Shown: piece after piece, positions 1 to 7,605 of the stretch
How the letters are laid out: every line of letters starts with the position of its first letter
Numbering within the stretch: the stretch's first letter is position 1
DNA from: Pseudomonas sp. Teo4
GTDB taxonomy: Bacteria; Pseudomonadota; Gammaproteobacteria; Pseudomonadales; Pseudomonadaceae
Direction of reading: 5' to 3'
DNA length: 64,000 bases
NCBI RefSeq assembly: GCF_034387475.1
Contig: NZ_JAXCIL010000001.1
Coordinates: forward strand, 682,001-746,000
The notes under the pieces: generated by a model
What the model saw: the letters and a program-made list of their open reading frames with translations, nothing else
What the model was told of the DNA's origin: nothing
The model's database searches: none
Translations under genes and position numbers: made by a program

Positions 1-2
1 GC

Positions 3-65
3 CGGGTGATGGCATATAGCTACTCCATGAGAATACCCGGTCGAAAGATGGGATCCAAGTTTTAA
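3..65 (+). CDS. possible 3' end of an upstream gene (partial)
   Basis: This frame is open from the window edge for 20 codons and ends at TAA 63-65. The other two plus-strand frames close within the first 20 bases. The peptide (VMAYSYSMRIPGRK near the end) is not recognised. It could be the C-terminus of a gene that starts outside the window, or chance. It is followed directly by a REP hairpin, which often lies just downstream of genes, and that slightly favours a real gene end. Confidence 0.25.
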   Translation, partial: RVMAYSYSMRIPGRKMGSKF

Positions 66-101
66 AGGTGAAGATGACTGTTCAATCGGGCTGGTGCGAT
101 T

Positions 102-191
102 CCTGTGGGAGCGGGCTTGCCCGCGAACACCGGCGGAGCCGGTGCCATACACCGCATCGCCTTCTTCGCGGGCAAGCCCGCTCCCACAGGG
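102..191. repeat. REP/REPIN hairpin
   Basis: The arms CTGTGGGAGCGGGCTTGCC and GGCAAGCCCGCTCCCACAG form a long inverted repeat, with a second small stem (CACCGGC/GCCGGTG) in the loop. This is the common extragenic palindrome of the P. putida group. It lies between a putative upstream gene end and the end of the minus-strand MDR gene, where it may stabilise mRNA ends or act as a terminator. Confidence 0.85.
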
Positions 192-217
192 ATTGCGCCA
201 GCTTTTGGAGATTGGCC

Positions 218-1207
218 TCAGGGCACCAACCGAGCCACCCACTTGCCGCCCAGGCACCCATCCTTCAACTGCTGTAACGCCTGGGGCAGCGCCTCGAAGT
301 CGAAACTACGTCGTTGCGGTGACACCAACCGACCATCGGCCACCGCTTGCATCAGTTGCTCGCCCGCCACGCGCAACGCCTGGCGGTCCAGCACGCGGCC
401 ATGGGCATGAATGCTGTTCAGCGCCACTTCATGCAACGAGATCGCGGTGCTGAATGCAGCCAGTGGTGCGCTTTCCTGGCGGTCCTGGATACACACCAGA
501 TGGCCGTTGTAGCCGAGCAGGTGGGCGAGGCTGGCGGCATGGGCGCCACTGACGGTATCGAACAGCGCATGCAGCGGGCGTTCGCCCAGGGCTGCCTGCA
601 AACGGGCCTGCCAATCGCTGGCCTGGTAGCCGAACACCTCGATCACACCCAGTGCCTTGAGCGCGGCGTGATGGCGCTGGCCGGCCGTGGCCCAGACCCT
701 CAAGCCCCGTTGCACGGCCAACTGCGCAACATACCAAGCGACTGCTCCGCCTGCGCCGATCACCAGCACGTCGCGGCTGGCGCCGTCCGGCACCTTGGCC
801 AAGGCCTGCCAGGCGGTGAGGGCCGGGCAGGGCACGGCGGCGGCAGCGCTGTCGTCGAGGTTGGCCGGCAGTTGCATCAGCAGGTAGGCGTCCACCAGGC
901 AGTACTCGGCAAAACTGCCATCGCGCGACAGCGACTGGTGGTAGGCCACTCGAGTGCCGAGGGGCACATCCACGCCGTCGCCAACTGCCGCAACCACACC
1001 CACGCCGTCGACGCCCGGCACGGTGCCTTCCCGCCAGTCAGGGTGGCCCCATTCGCAGATCTTCCAGTCGACCGGGTTGAGGGCGATGGCACGGTTGGCG
1101 ACCAGCACTTCGCCGGGGCCGGGGGTGGGTAGAGGCTTGCGTACCAGTTGCAAGCCTTCGAGGCCGGCGCCTGGGGTCCAGGCCCAGGCGTTGTAGTCGT
1201 GGGACAT
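218..1207 (-). CDS. zinc-independent MDR alcohol dehydrogenase / quinone oxidoreductase-like
   Basis: The protein is 329 aa and has the medium-chain dehydrogenase fold. It has an N-terminal GroES-like part (PGPGEVLV, ALNPVDWKI, PGVDGVGVV), then a Rossmann core (VIGAGGAVAWYVAQLA) at about residues 150-165. The cysteine ligands of the structural zinc loop are not visible, which points to the quinone reductase/zeta-crystallin branch that uses NADPH on quinones or enones. The ATG at 1205-1207 has an AAGGAAA ribosome site upstream. It follows the MHS transporter gene by 112 bp on the same strand, so it could be read with that operon, although the gap leaves room for its own promoter. The substrate is not predictable. 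Confidence 0.85.
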   Translation of the reverse strand: MSHDYNAWAWTPGAGLEGLQLVRKPLPTPGPGEVLVANRAIALNPVDWKICEWGHPDWREGTVPGVDGVGVVAAVGDGVDVPLGTRVAYHQSLSRDGSFAEYCLVDAYLLMQLPANLDDSAAAAVPCPALTAWQALAKVPDGASRDVLVIGAGGAVAWYVAQLAVQRGLRVWATAGQRHHAALKALGVIEVFGYQASDWQARLQAALGERPLHALFDTVSGAHAASLAHLLGYNGHLVCIQDRQESAPLAAFSTAISLHEVALNSIHAHGRVLDRQALRVAGEQLMQAVADGRLVSPQRRSFDFEALPQALQQLKDGCLGGKWVARLVP

Positions 1208-1319
1208 GAAGGTTTCCTTGAGGGCGGGTTTGCCTGGAGGCTAAAGGATCGCGGCAGGGCGAAACAGGCGCCGCCAGGCCAAACTGTGGTGAATCCAGGT
1301 CACAGGCGTTTTTCGCGCC

Positions 1320-2627
1320 TCACACCTGGTCGATCGGTACCCCGTGGTTGTTCTTCCACAACAGCACCACTGCGCTGGCAATGACCGCGACCACGATCAG
1401 GTAGACGTTGAACATCCAGCCGATCTGCTCGGAGTACAGCCAGGTGGTCAGGTACGAGGCCGTGCCGCCGAACACCGCCACCCCCAGCGAGATGCACACG
1501 CCGAACATACGGGTGCGGTAGCGGGTGGGGATCTGCTCGGAAATGGACGCCGGCTTGCACCCGGTGATGAACGCCACCAGCATCAGGCCGGCGGTCTGCG
1601 CCACCATCAGCGTCCACGGCTCGCTCGAGATCATGCCCCACAGCGGGAACAGCGTTGCGGCGATCCCCAGCAGCGAAATCAGTGCGCAGACCTTGCGCCC
1701 CCAATGGTCCGACAGCCAGCCGCATACCGGCAGGAAGGCCAGGTAGATCACCTGGGCGACACAACTCATCATGAACGCGCTATGCGGGTCCATGCCCTTG
1801 ACGCTCATGGCGTAGATCGACGCCGAGGTCACCCAGGTGTAGTAGGTCAGGGTCGCGCCGGCTTCGTACAGGAACAGCCGCACGCCATGCTGCAGCACCT
1901 GAGCACGGCTCCACGGTGCCTGCTGCGTCGCGGTGCTGGCGCTGGGGCTGTGCTCGCTTTCCATCATGTTGCGCCGTAGCCACAGGGCGAAGACTGCCAG
2001 CAGGCCGCCGGTGGCGAAGGGGATGCGCCAGCCCCATTGCTGCATTTCTTCGGTGCTCAGCAGCGAGGTCAGCAGGGCCATGTAGAAGGTCGCCAGCAAC
2101 GAGCCACTGCCCACTGCGAAGAACACGGTGCTCGACCACAGCCCTCGACGTTTCGGCGGGGCGATTTCGGCGATGTAGGCATAGGAGGTAGTCGTTTCGC
2201 CGCCATGGGCGAAGCCTTGGATCAGCCTTGCTGCAAGCAGTAGTGCCGAAGCCCAGCTACCAATGGCTTCGAAAGACGGGATGAAGGCGATGAGCAGGCT
2301 GGCGCCGGCCATCAGCAGCATGGTGCTGAGCAACACAGTGCGCCGCCCCAGGCGGTCGGCCAGGATACCGAACACGATACCGCCCAACGGCCGCAGCAGA
2401 AAACCTGCGGCAAACACGGCAAGGGTGGCGAGCAGTGCCGAGGTTGGGTTGCTCTTGTCGAACAGGGCGGCGGCGATATAGACGGAGGCGACGGTATAGA
2501 GGGTCCAGTCGAACCACTCCAGCAGGTTGCCGATGCCGGTGGCGAGCAGCGATTTACGGCGCAGGTTGGTTGCGCCTGGGGTGGCGTGGGCCGCGCTGGC
2601 GGGCAGGGTCTCGGTCATATTGTTCAT
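1320..2627 (-). CDS. MFS transporter, metabolite:H+ symporter (MHS) type
   Basis: The protein is 435 aa with about 12 hydrophobic segments and the MHS hallmarks. These are GNLLEWFDW at the first helix, the loop 2-3 signature GILADRLGRRTVL at about residue 85, and RLIQGFAHGGE at about residue 135. The family (KgtP, ShiA, PcaT, ProP) imports organic acids, shikimate or osmolytes with protons across the inner membrane. It is the last gene of the gldA-like/transketolase unit, 65 bp after the transketolase C gene. That position suggests it imports the substrate of the pathway. The start at 2627 has a GGAG upstream. Confidence 0.9.
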   Translation of the reverse strand: MNNMTETLPASAAHATPGATNLRRKSLLATGIGNLLEWFDWTLYTVASVYIAAALFDKSNPTSALLATLAVFAAGFLLRPLGGIVFGILADRLGRRTVLLSTMLLMAGASLLIAFIPSFEAIGSWASALLLAARLIQGFAHGGETTTSYAYIAEIAPPKRRGLWSSTVFFAVGSGSLLATFYMALLTSLLSTEEMQQWGWRIPFATGGLLAVFALWLRRNMMESEHSPSASTATQQAPWSRAQVLQHGVRLFLYEAGATLTYYTWVTSASIYAMSVKGMDPHSAFMMSCVAQVIYLAFLPVCGWLSDHWGRKVCALISLLGIAATLFPLWGMISSEPWTLMVAQTAGLMLVAFITGCKPASISEQIPTRYRTRMFGVCISLGVAVFGGTASYLTTWLYSEQIGWMFNVYLIVVAVIASAVVLLWKNNHGVPIDQV

Positions 2628-2692
2628 TGTTAGGCTCCGAGCGGAAGAGGCGGGCAGCGCCGGAGTTGGCGCTGCCCGTACGGCGTAACGGG

Positions 2693-3673
2693 TCAGCTCG
2701 CCATGTGCGCGCGGGCGACTTCTTCGATACCGGCGGCATCGAGCTTGTAGTGCTGGTACAGGTGGGTAGGCGGAGCGATCAGGCTGTACTCGTCGTAGAT
2801 GCCATGGCGCTTGAGCTTCACCCCGACGCCTTCGTCGGCCAGCACCTCGGCCACCGCCGCGCCCAGGCCGCCGAGCACGTTGTGCTCTTCCACCGTCATC
2901 ATTCGCTTGCTGCGCGCTGCAGCGGCCAGAATCGCCTCGCGGTCGATCGGCTTGATCGAGGCCATGTCGATCACACCCACCGAGCGGCCCTCGGCATTGA
3001 GCTTGCGTGCCGCTTCCAGCGCCGGGTGCACGGTGATGCCACAGGCGATGATGGTCAGTTCTTCACCCTGGCAGTGCTCGGTGGCCTTGCCGAACTCGAA
3101 GGTGGCGCCGTGTTCGTAGATGATCGGGTCGCGGCCGCGACCAATGCGGAAGTACACCGGCTTGTCGTAGGTGGCCGAGGCCTTGATGGCCGCCACCAGT
3201 TGCGGGCCGTCGGACGGCGAGACCACCGCCAGGTCGGCGATCGAGCGCATGGTGGCGATGTCTTCGGTGGCATGGTGCGAGGTGCCATAGAAACCCAGCG
3301 AGATGCCGGTGTGGTGGCCGATCAGGCGCACTGGCTGGGCTGAGTAGGCCACGTCCATGCGGATCTGCTCGCAGCACAGCAGGCCCAGGAACGAGGCGAA
3401 GGTGGCCACGAACGGCATCACACCGCAAGTGGCCAGGCCGGCGGCGGCAGTGACCATGTTCTGCTCGGAGATGCCGAACTGGATATAGCGGTCGGGGAAC
3501 GCCGTGGCGAACTTGTTCAGGCCGTTGGAGTACTGCAGGTCGGCGGAGCCGGCCATGACCGGGTAGCCTTCGCGGGTCAGCTCGATCAGCCCATCGGAAA
3601 GGTACGACAGGCCAGGGTTCATGGCATTCAGGCCACGGTATTGCCAGGAGTTGGGGGACAGGGGGGCGTTCAT
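2693..3673 (-). CDS. transketolase, C-terminal (Pyr/C) subunit
   Basis: The protein is 326 aa and carries the pyrimidine-binding and C-terminal domains of transketolase. FGISEQNM at about residues 66-72 holds the catalytic glutamate (E70) that activates the thiamine aminopyrimidine. An HHTGISLG-type loop follows, and the C-terminal domain has the VEEHNVLGGLG stretch. The PP domain is encoded by the next gene upstream, only 2 bp away, so the two products should form one split enzyme. Split transketolases move a ketol group between sugars. Pseudomonas has a full-length TktA elsewhere for central metabolism, so this copy is probably pathway-specific. The start at 3673 has AAGGAGA upstream. Confidence 0.92.
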   Translation of the reverse strand: MNAPLSPNSWQYRGLNAMNPGLSYLSDGLIELTREGYPVMAGSADLQYSNGLNKFATAFPDRYIQFGISEQNMVTAAAGLATCGVMPFVATFASFLGLLCCEQIRMDVAYSAQPVRLIGHHTGISLGFYGTSHHATEDIATMRSIADLAVVSPSDGPQLVAAIKASATYDKPVYFRIGRGRDPIIYEHGATFEFGKATEHCQGEELTIIACGITVHPALEAARKLNAEGRSVGVIDMASIKPIDREAILAAAARSKRMMTVEEHNVLGGLGAAVAEVLADEGVGVKLKRHGIYDEYSLIAPPTHLYQHYKLDAAGIEEVARAHMAS

Positions 3674-3675
3674 GG

Positions 3676-4563
3676 TCAGATCTCCTTGGCTTCGATTTCA
3701 GCGATGGCGCGTTGCGCGTCTTCCGGGTCCAGGTAGCCCAGGTGCCAACCCGGCTCGGTCTCCATGTAGGAAACGCCCTTGCCCTTGACGGTCTTGGCGA
3801 TGATGCACACCGGCTTGTCGCGGTTTTCGTCGGCCTTGATGCGGCGCAGGGTGGTGGCCACCTCGCGGATGTCATGGCCATCGATCACATGGACCTCCCA
3901 GCCGAAGGCACGCCATTTTTCATCCAGCGGTTCGATGCCGATCACATCGTCGACCTCGCCGTCGAGCTGGAAGCCGTTGCGGTCGACGATGGCGATCAGG
4001 TGGCTGGCCTTGTGGTGGGCCGCGCTCATGGCCGCTTCCCAGACCTGGCCTTCCTGCATCTCGCCGTCACCGAGCATGACGAACACGTCGTAGCTGTGGC
4101 CGGTGAAGCGCTGCGCCAGGCACATGCCCAGGCCGCCGGACAGGGCGTGGCCGATGGAGCCGGACGAGAAATCGATGCCCGGCACCTTGCGCATGTCCGG
4201 GTGGTCGCCCAGTGGGCTACCCAGGCGGGTGTAGTCGTCCAGCCAGTCCTTGGGGAACATGCCAAGGTCGGCCAGGATCGGGAACTGGCCGACGGCGGCG
4301 TGCCCCTTGCCCATCAGGAAACGGTCGCGCTCCGGCCACTTGGGGTCTTCCGGGCGCAGGCTCATGACGTCGTAGTACAACGCCGAGAACAGCTCGGCGG
4401 CAGAAAACACCGAGGTGTAGTGGCCGGTCTTGGCGATCTCGATCAGGCGGATGGTTTCCAGCCGGACGAATTTCGCCCGTTCGCGCAGGTGGGCGACGGT
4501 CTCGGCGCTGGGCACGAAGTCGCTGGCTTTCCAAGCCTCGAGGGTTTTACGGGGTGTAGGCAT
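3676..4563 (-). CDS. transketolase, N-terminal (TPP-binding) subunit
   Basis: The protein is 295 aa and carries the thiamine diphosphate and metal-binding PP domain. The motif is GDGEMQEG at about residues 165-172, followed after the usual spacing by DRNGFQLDG at about 195, with GSIGHALSGGLG before it. The ATG at 4563 was chosen because GGAGGT lies 5 bases ahead of it. A longer reading from TTG at 4575 would bury that ribosome site. It lies between the gldA-like gene (48 bp upstream) and the C-subunit gene (2 bp downstream) in one operon. The substrate is unknown; a ketose made by the GldA-like dehydrogenase is a reasonable guess. Confidence 0.92.
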   Translation of the reverse strand: MPTPRKTLEAWKASDFVPSAETVAHLRERAKFVRLETIRLIEIAKTGHYTSVFSAAELFSALYYDVMSLRPEDPKWPERDRFLMGKGHAAVGQFPILADLGMFPKDWLDDYTRLGSPLGDHPDMRKVPGIDFSSGSIGHALSGGLGMCLAQRFTGHSYDVFVMLGDGEMQEGQVWEAAMSAAHHKASHLIAIVDRNGFQLDGEVDDVIGIEPLDEKWRAFGWEVHVIDGHDIREVATTLRRIKADENRDKPVCIIAKTVKGKGVSYMETEPGWHLGYLDPEDAQRAIAEIEAKEI

Positions 4564-4611
4564 CTCTACCTCCAAATGCAGGCATCGCAGGGTGGGTGTT
4601 GCCAGGGGAAT

Positions 4612-5703
4612 TCAGCGGGTCAGTGATTCCAGCGCGCGCATGGCCTCGATCAGGTCATCGCACTGCAGGGGCTGGCCGTTGGCTCGCAGGAAGTTGCGCG
4701 CATGGGGGGCTTGCAGGGTCGGCTCGGCGATCTGCTGCAAGGTGGCCTGGTCGGGCGCGTTCAGGCCTAGCTCGGCCAGGTTGCAGGGCAGGCCGATGCG
4801 CCGGTAGAAGGCCAGCAACTCGGCCATGAACGCTGCCTCGCGGTCTTCCAGCACCAGCTGCACCAGCAGGCCATAGGCGACTTGCCAGCCGTGAACCTGG
4901 TCGCGGGCGCCCGGCACCTTGGACAAGCCACGGGTCATGGCGTGGGCGATGGACAGCCCGCCGCTCTCGAAGCCCAGGCCGCTCATCAGCAGCACGGCTT
5001 CGATCAGGCGCTCGAAGGCGGCGTTCACCTGGCCGCTGCCGGCCAGCGCCAAGCCTTCCTCGGCGTGTTCGCGCAGCACGGCATAGCATTCCCGAGCCAG
5101 GGTCACGCCGGCCAGCGAGGGGCGGGCACCGAACATGTTGACGCCGCCAGCCTTCTGGCACTGCTCGGCTTCGAACTTCTTGGTCAGGGCGTCGGCGATG
5201 CCGGCCAGCAGGAAGGGGCGGGGGGCCTGGGCAATCAGGCGGGTGTCGACCAGCACGTAGCGTGGGCTGCTGAGCAGGTGGCCGACTTCGCTGAGCTGGT
5301 GATGCTCGTCGTAGACCACGAAATTCTTGGAAGTAGGGGCGTCGTTGGAAGCCACCGTGGGCATGCTCACCAAGGCGGCGCCGGATGAGTGGGCCAAGGC
5401 CTTGCCGGCATCGATGGACTTGCCGCCACCCACCGCCACCACCATGTCGAAGGCAAAGCGCGCGGCGGACTGGCGCAGGGCGGCGATGCCCTGGGCGGTG
5501 ATCTCGCCATCGAAAGTGATGTAGTGCAATTGCACATCGGCGCGGGCACAGGTGGCGTCCAGGCGTTCCTTGACCAGGCCGATCACGAAGCTGTCGATGA
5601 CCACCACGGCGCGGCGGCCGCAGTGGGCCAGGTACTGGCCTGCCTCATCAAGTACATCGGGGCCTTGCACGTAGCGGCCGGGTGATCCGAAAACCAGATT
5701 CAT
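4612..5703 (-). CDS. glycerol dehydrogenase-family metal-dependent dehydrogenase
   Basis: The protein is 363 aa and belongs to the GldA/iron-containing dehydrogenase superfamily, which also includes dehydroquinate synthase. GGGKSID at residues 92-98 is the NAD-binding loop, and PTVASNDAPTS follows at about 115. The metal ligands are intact: D171 in GIADALTKKFEA, H254 in SIAHAMTRGL and H271 in QVHGWQVAYG. The family oxidises vicinal diols or polyols to ketones. It is the first gene of the operon with the split transketolase and MHS transporter, and a perfect palindrome lies 68 bp upstream of its ATG. An AGAGG ribosome site precedes 5703. Glycerol itself is an unlikely substrate in this context. 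Confidence 0.85.
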   Translation of the reverse strand: MNLVFGSPGRYVQGPDVLDEAGQYLAHCGRRAVVVIDSFVIGLVKERLDATCARADVQLHYITFDGEITAQGIAALRQSAARFAFDMVVAVGGGKSIDAGKALAHSSGAALVSMPTVASNDAPTSKNFVVYDEHHQLSEVGHLLSSPRYVLVDTRLIAQAPRPFLLAGIADALTKKFEAEQCQKAGGVNMFGARPSLAGVTLARECYAVLREHAEEGLALAGSGQVNAAFERLIEAVLLMSGLGFESGGLSIAHAMTRGLSKVPGARDQVHGWQVAYGLLVQLVLEDREAAFMAELLAFYRRIGLPCNLAELGLNAPDQATLQQIAEPTLQAPHARNFLRANGQPLQCDDLIEAMRALESLTR

Positions 5704-5770
5704 ACGGTACCTCTGTGTGACGGTTTGTTGTTGTTATGCGAGGTCGTGGGCGATCTCGGTCATGTGTGAT

Positions 5771-5786
5771 GCATGATATATCATGC
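5771..5786. promoter_or_regulatory. 16-bp perfect palindrome, candidate GntR/FCD operator
   Basis: GCATGATATATCATGC is a perfect 16-bp palindrome in the 147-bp gap upstream of the gldA-like gene. Its core ATGATATATCAT recurs at 7474-7485 and, with one mismatch, at 7531-7542 beside the FCD regulator gene. FCD-type GntR proteins bind short palindromes of this size, so control of the operon by the regulator at 7606 is inferred. Confidence 0.75.
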
Positions 5787-5850
5787 GTGTTGGCCGTCAA
5801 GCGCCTTCACCGTTTCCCTGACGGCCATCGATCGGTTCAGGGGGGGCAAA

Positions 5851-6543
5851 TCAGGCGATGGAGTAACCACCGTCCACCGCCAGGGTGGTGCCGGTGACGT
5901 AGCGGGCGTTGTCGGAAACCAGGAAGGCAATCACGTCGGCGACGTCCTCCGGCTGCCCCCAGGCCTGCATCGGTATGCGCGAGAGAATCCCGGCCGAGCG
6001 GCTTGGGTCTTCAAAGGCGCGGCGTGACAGCTGGGTGAGGATCCAGCCCGGTGCCACGGCGTTGGCACGCACGCCATCGGCGGCCCAGGCCACCGCCTGG
6101 CAGCGGGTCAGCTCGCCGATGGCGGCCTTGCTCGAGGCGTAGGCGGGCGTCTTGGCCGAGCCGAAGATGCCCCACATCGAGGCAAAGTTGACCACCGCAC
6201 CACGGGCCCGTTTGAGCCCCGGCAGCGCAGCGTTGCTGATGCGCATCACGGCAGTCAGGTTGACGTCGAGCACACGACTGAAGCCCTCCAGCTGCCACTC
6301 GCGTTGATGGTCGATGACCCCGGCGGCATTGACCAGGGCATCGATCCGCTCGAAGCGGCCGAAGAAATCCGCCACTGCCCCATCGTTGGTGACGTCCAGC
6401 TCCTGGTAATGAATGCCTTCGACACGCTGTTCAGGTTCGCCCAGGCCCAGGGTGTGAACTTCATGGCCATCGGCGAGCAGGCGGCGTGCGGTGGCCAGGC
6501 CGATGCCCGAGCCACCGCCGGTGATGATTGCAATCTTGTTCAT
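5851..6543 (-). CDS. short-chain dehydrogenase/reductase (SDR)
   Basis: The protein is 230 aa, a classical SDR. TGGGSGIG at residues 8-15 binds the dinucleotide and NAAG lies near residue 72. The catalytic residues are S122, Y135 and K139 (YASSK). The C-terminal GGYSIA is typical. The start at 6543 (MNKIAIITGG) was chosen because the longer open frame runs through the aroE-like gene in another frame. It lies 35 bp downstream of the AroE-like gene on the same strand and probably shares its transcript. It should oxidise a hydroxyl or reduce a keto group with NAD(P). The substrate is unknown. Confidence 0.9.
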   Translation of the reverse strand: MNKIAIITGGGSGIGLATARRLLADGHEVHTLGLGEPEQRVEGIHYQELDVTNDGAVADFFGRFERIDALVNAAGVIDHQREWQLEGFSRVLDVNLTAVMRISNAALPGLKRARGAVVNFASMWGIFGSAKTPAYASSKAAIGELTRCQAVAWAADGVRANAVAPGWILTQLSRRAFEDPSRSAGILSRIPMQAWGQPEDVADVIAFLVSDNARYVTGTTLAVDGGYSIA

Positions 6544-6578
6544 GAGTTGCTCCGTTGGGAAAAAACGCAATTCGGTTT

Positions 6579-7382
6579 TCAGTGTTCCTTGGCCGCGCCG
6601 AACAGGAAGTCGGCCAGCAGTTCGACCTGCCCGGTGATCATGTGCACGCCCTTGTGGATCTGGCAGCCACGGCCTTGGGCCGCTTCCAGCAGGGCGGTGA
6701 CATCCGGGTTCATCACCACCTCGGCGACCAGTGCTCCGCTGTCGAGCGTGTGCGCTGGCAGCGGCAACGGGTCGTCGGTCTTCAGCCCCAGCGCCGTGGC
6801 ATTGATCACCACATCGAAGCCACGGCCATCCGCCGGGCCTGCTGCCACCTGTCGCCCAGGCAGCAACGTGCGCAACTGGGCAGCCAGTTCCTCGGCCTTG
6901 GCCTGGGAACGGTTGGCGATGACCAGGCGCTCCAGTGGCTCGGCCAGCAGCGCATGGGCGATTCCCGTGGCGGCGCCACCGGCACCGAGCAGCAGCACGC
7001 GTTTGCCGGCCAGCGAGTGGCCCTGGTTCTTCAGGCCGCGGACAAAGCCCTCGCCATCGAACATGCGCCCGCTGAAGCGGCCGTCGGGCAGGCGTCGGGC
7101 GACGTTGCACACCCCAAGCGACGCCGCTACGCCTTGCAGTTCGTCGCACAGTTCGGCGACTTCCAGTTTGTGCGGCACGGTGACGATCACCCCGGCGAGG
7201 TTTTCGATGCCGCGCAGGCCGGCCCAGGCGTTGGCCAGGTTGGCAGGCGACACCTCCCAGGGCACCAGCACGCCGTCATGGCCCAGGCGTTCGAGCAGCG
7301 GGTTGAAGAAGGAAGGGGTACGCAGGTGTTTGGCCGGGTAGGTCAGATGAACCACCACCCGGGTGGTGCCGGTGATTGGCAT
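6579..7382 (-). CDS. AroE-like shikimate/quinate dehydrogenase family protein
   Basis: The protein is 267 aa with the shikimate dehydrogenase fold. The catalytic lysine K72 lies in VTVPHK, the aspartate D109 in the position of the NTD motif (here MFDGEG), and GAGGAA at 133-138 binds the cofactor. ANRSQAK after the next strand favours NADP. The N-terminal S-x-S carboxylate-binding motif of true AroE is missing: the equivalent stretch reads LTYPAKHLRTP. It sits in a catabolic locus rather than with aro genes, so a role on a cyclitol or other hydroxylated ring or chain is more likely than aromatic amino acid synthesis. The ATG at 7382 follows AGGAAG. Confidence 0.85.
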   Translation of the reverse strand: MPITGTTRVVVHLTYPAKHLRTPSFFNPLLERLGHDGVLVPWEVSPANLANAWAGLRGIENLAGVIVTVPHKLEVAELCDELQGVAASLGVCNVARRLPDGRFSGRMFDGEGFVRGLKNQGHSLAGKRVLLLGAGGAATGIAHALLAEPLERLVIANRSQAKAEELAAQLRTLLPGRQVAAGPADGRGFDVVINATALGLKTDDPLPLPAHTLDSGALVAEVVMNPDVTALLEAAQGRGCQIHKGVHMITGQVELLADFLFGAAKEH

Positions 7383-7473
7383 GATGGGCTTCCTATGACG
7401 TGGGTAAGGCGTCAGCGGCGATGACGGGGTGTTGCGTGCTCGGGGTGAGCGTCATCAGTCGTTGGCGTAAAAT

Positions 7474-7485
7474 ATGATATATCAT
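7474..7485. promoter_or_regulatory. ATGATATATCAT palindrome, candidate operator
   Basis: This perfect 12-bp palindrome lies 89 bp upstream of the AroE-like start codon (7382) in the divergent promoter region with the FCD regulator. It is identical to the core of the 5771-5786 site. Repression of the aroE-like/SDR unit by the neighbouring GntR protein is inferred. Confidence 0.75.
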
Positions 7486-7530
7486 GTTTTTACTTGGCAC
7501 TAAAACCCCTGAGCTACCGAGACCGTCATG

Positions 7531-7542
7531 ATGATGTATCAT
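7531..7542. promoter_or_regulatory. ATGATGTATCAT, imperfect third operator copy
   Basis: This 12-bp site differs from the other two palindromes at one central base. It lies 63 bp upstream of the GTG start of the FCD regulator, which suggests autoregulation. An in-frame ATG inside this site could be mistaken for the regulator start, but the ribosome site near 7593-7600 argues against that. Confidence 0.65.
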
Positions 7543-7605
7543 GCCTTCTCGCCCAGCCGCGCCCCGGCAGGTGCCGGGCCATTCACCAGACAAGAGAGAA
7601 TCAGC

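Noticed and set aside
4563..5703. sulfoquinovose-type transketolase pathway
   Set aside because: A split transketolase is shared, but no sulfosugar isomerase or sulfoacetaldehyde gene lies in the locus.
7528..7605. upstream ATG start for the FCD regulator
   Set aside because: It would put the first codons inside a probable operator and skips the AGAGAGAA site ahead of GTG 7606.
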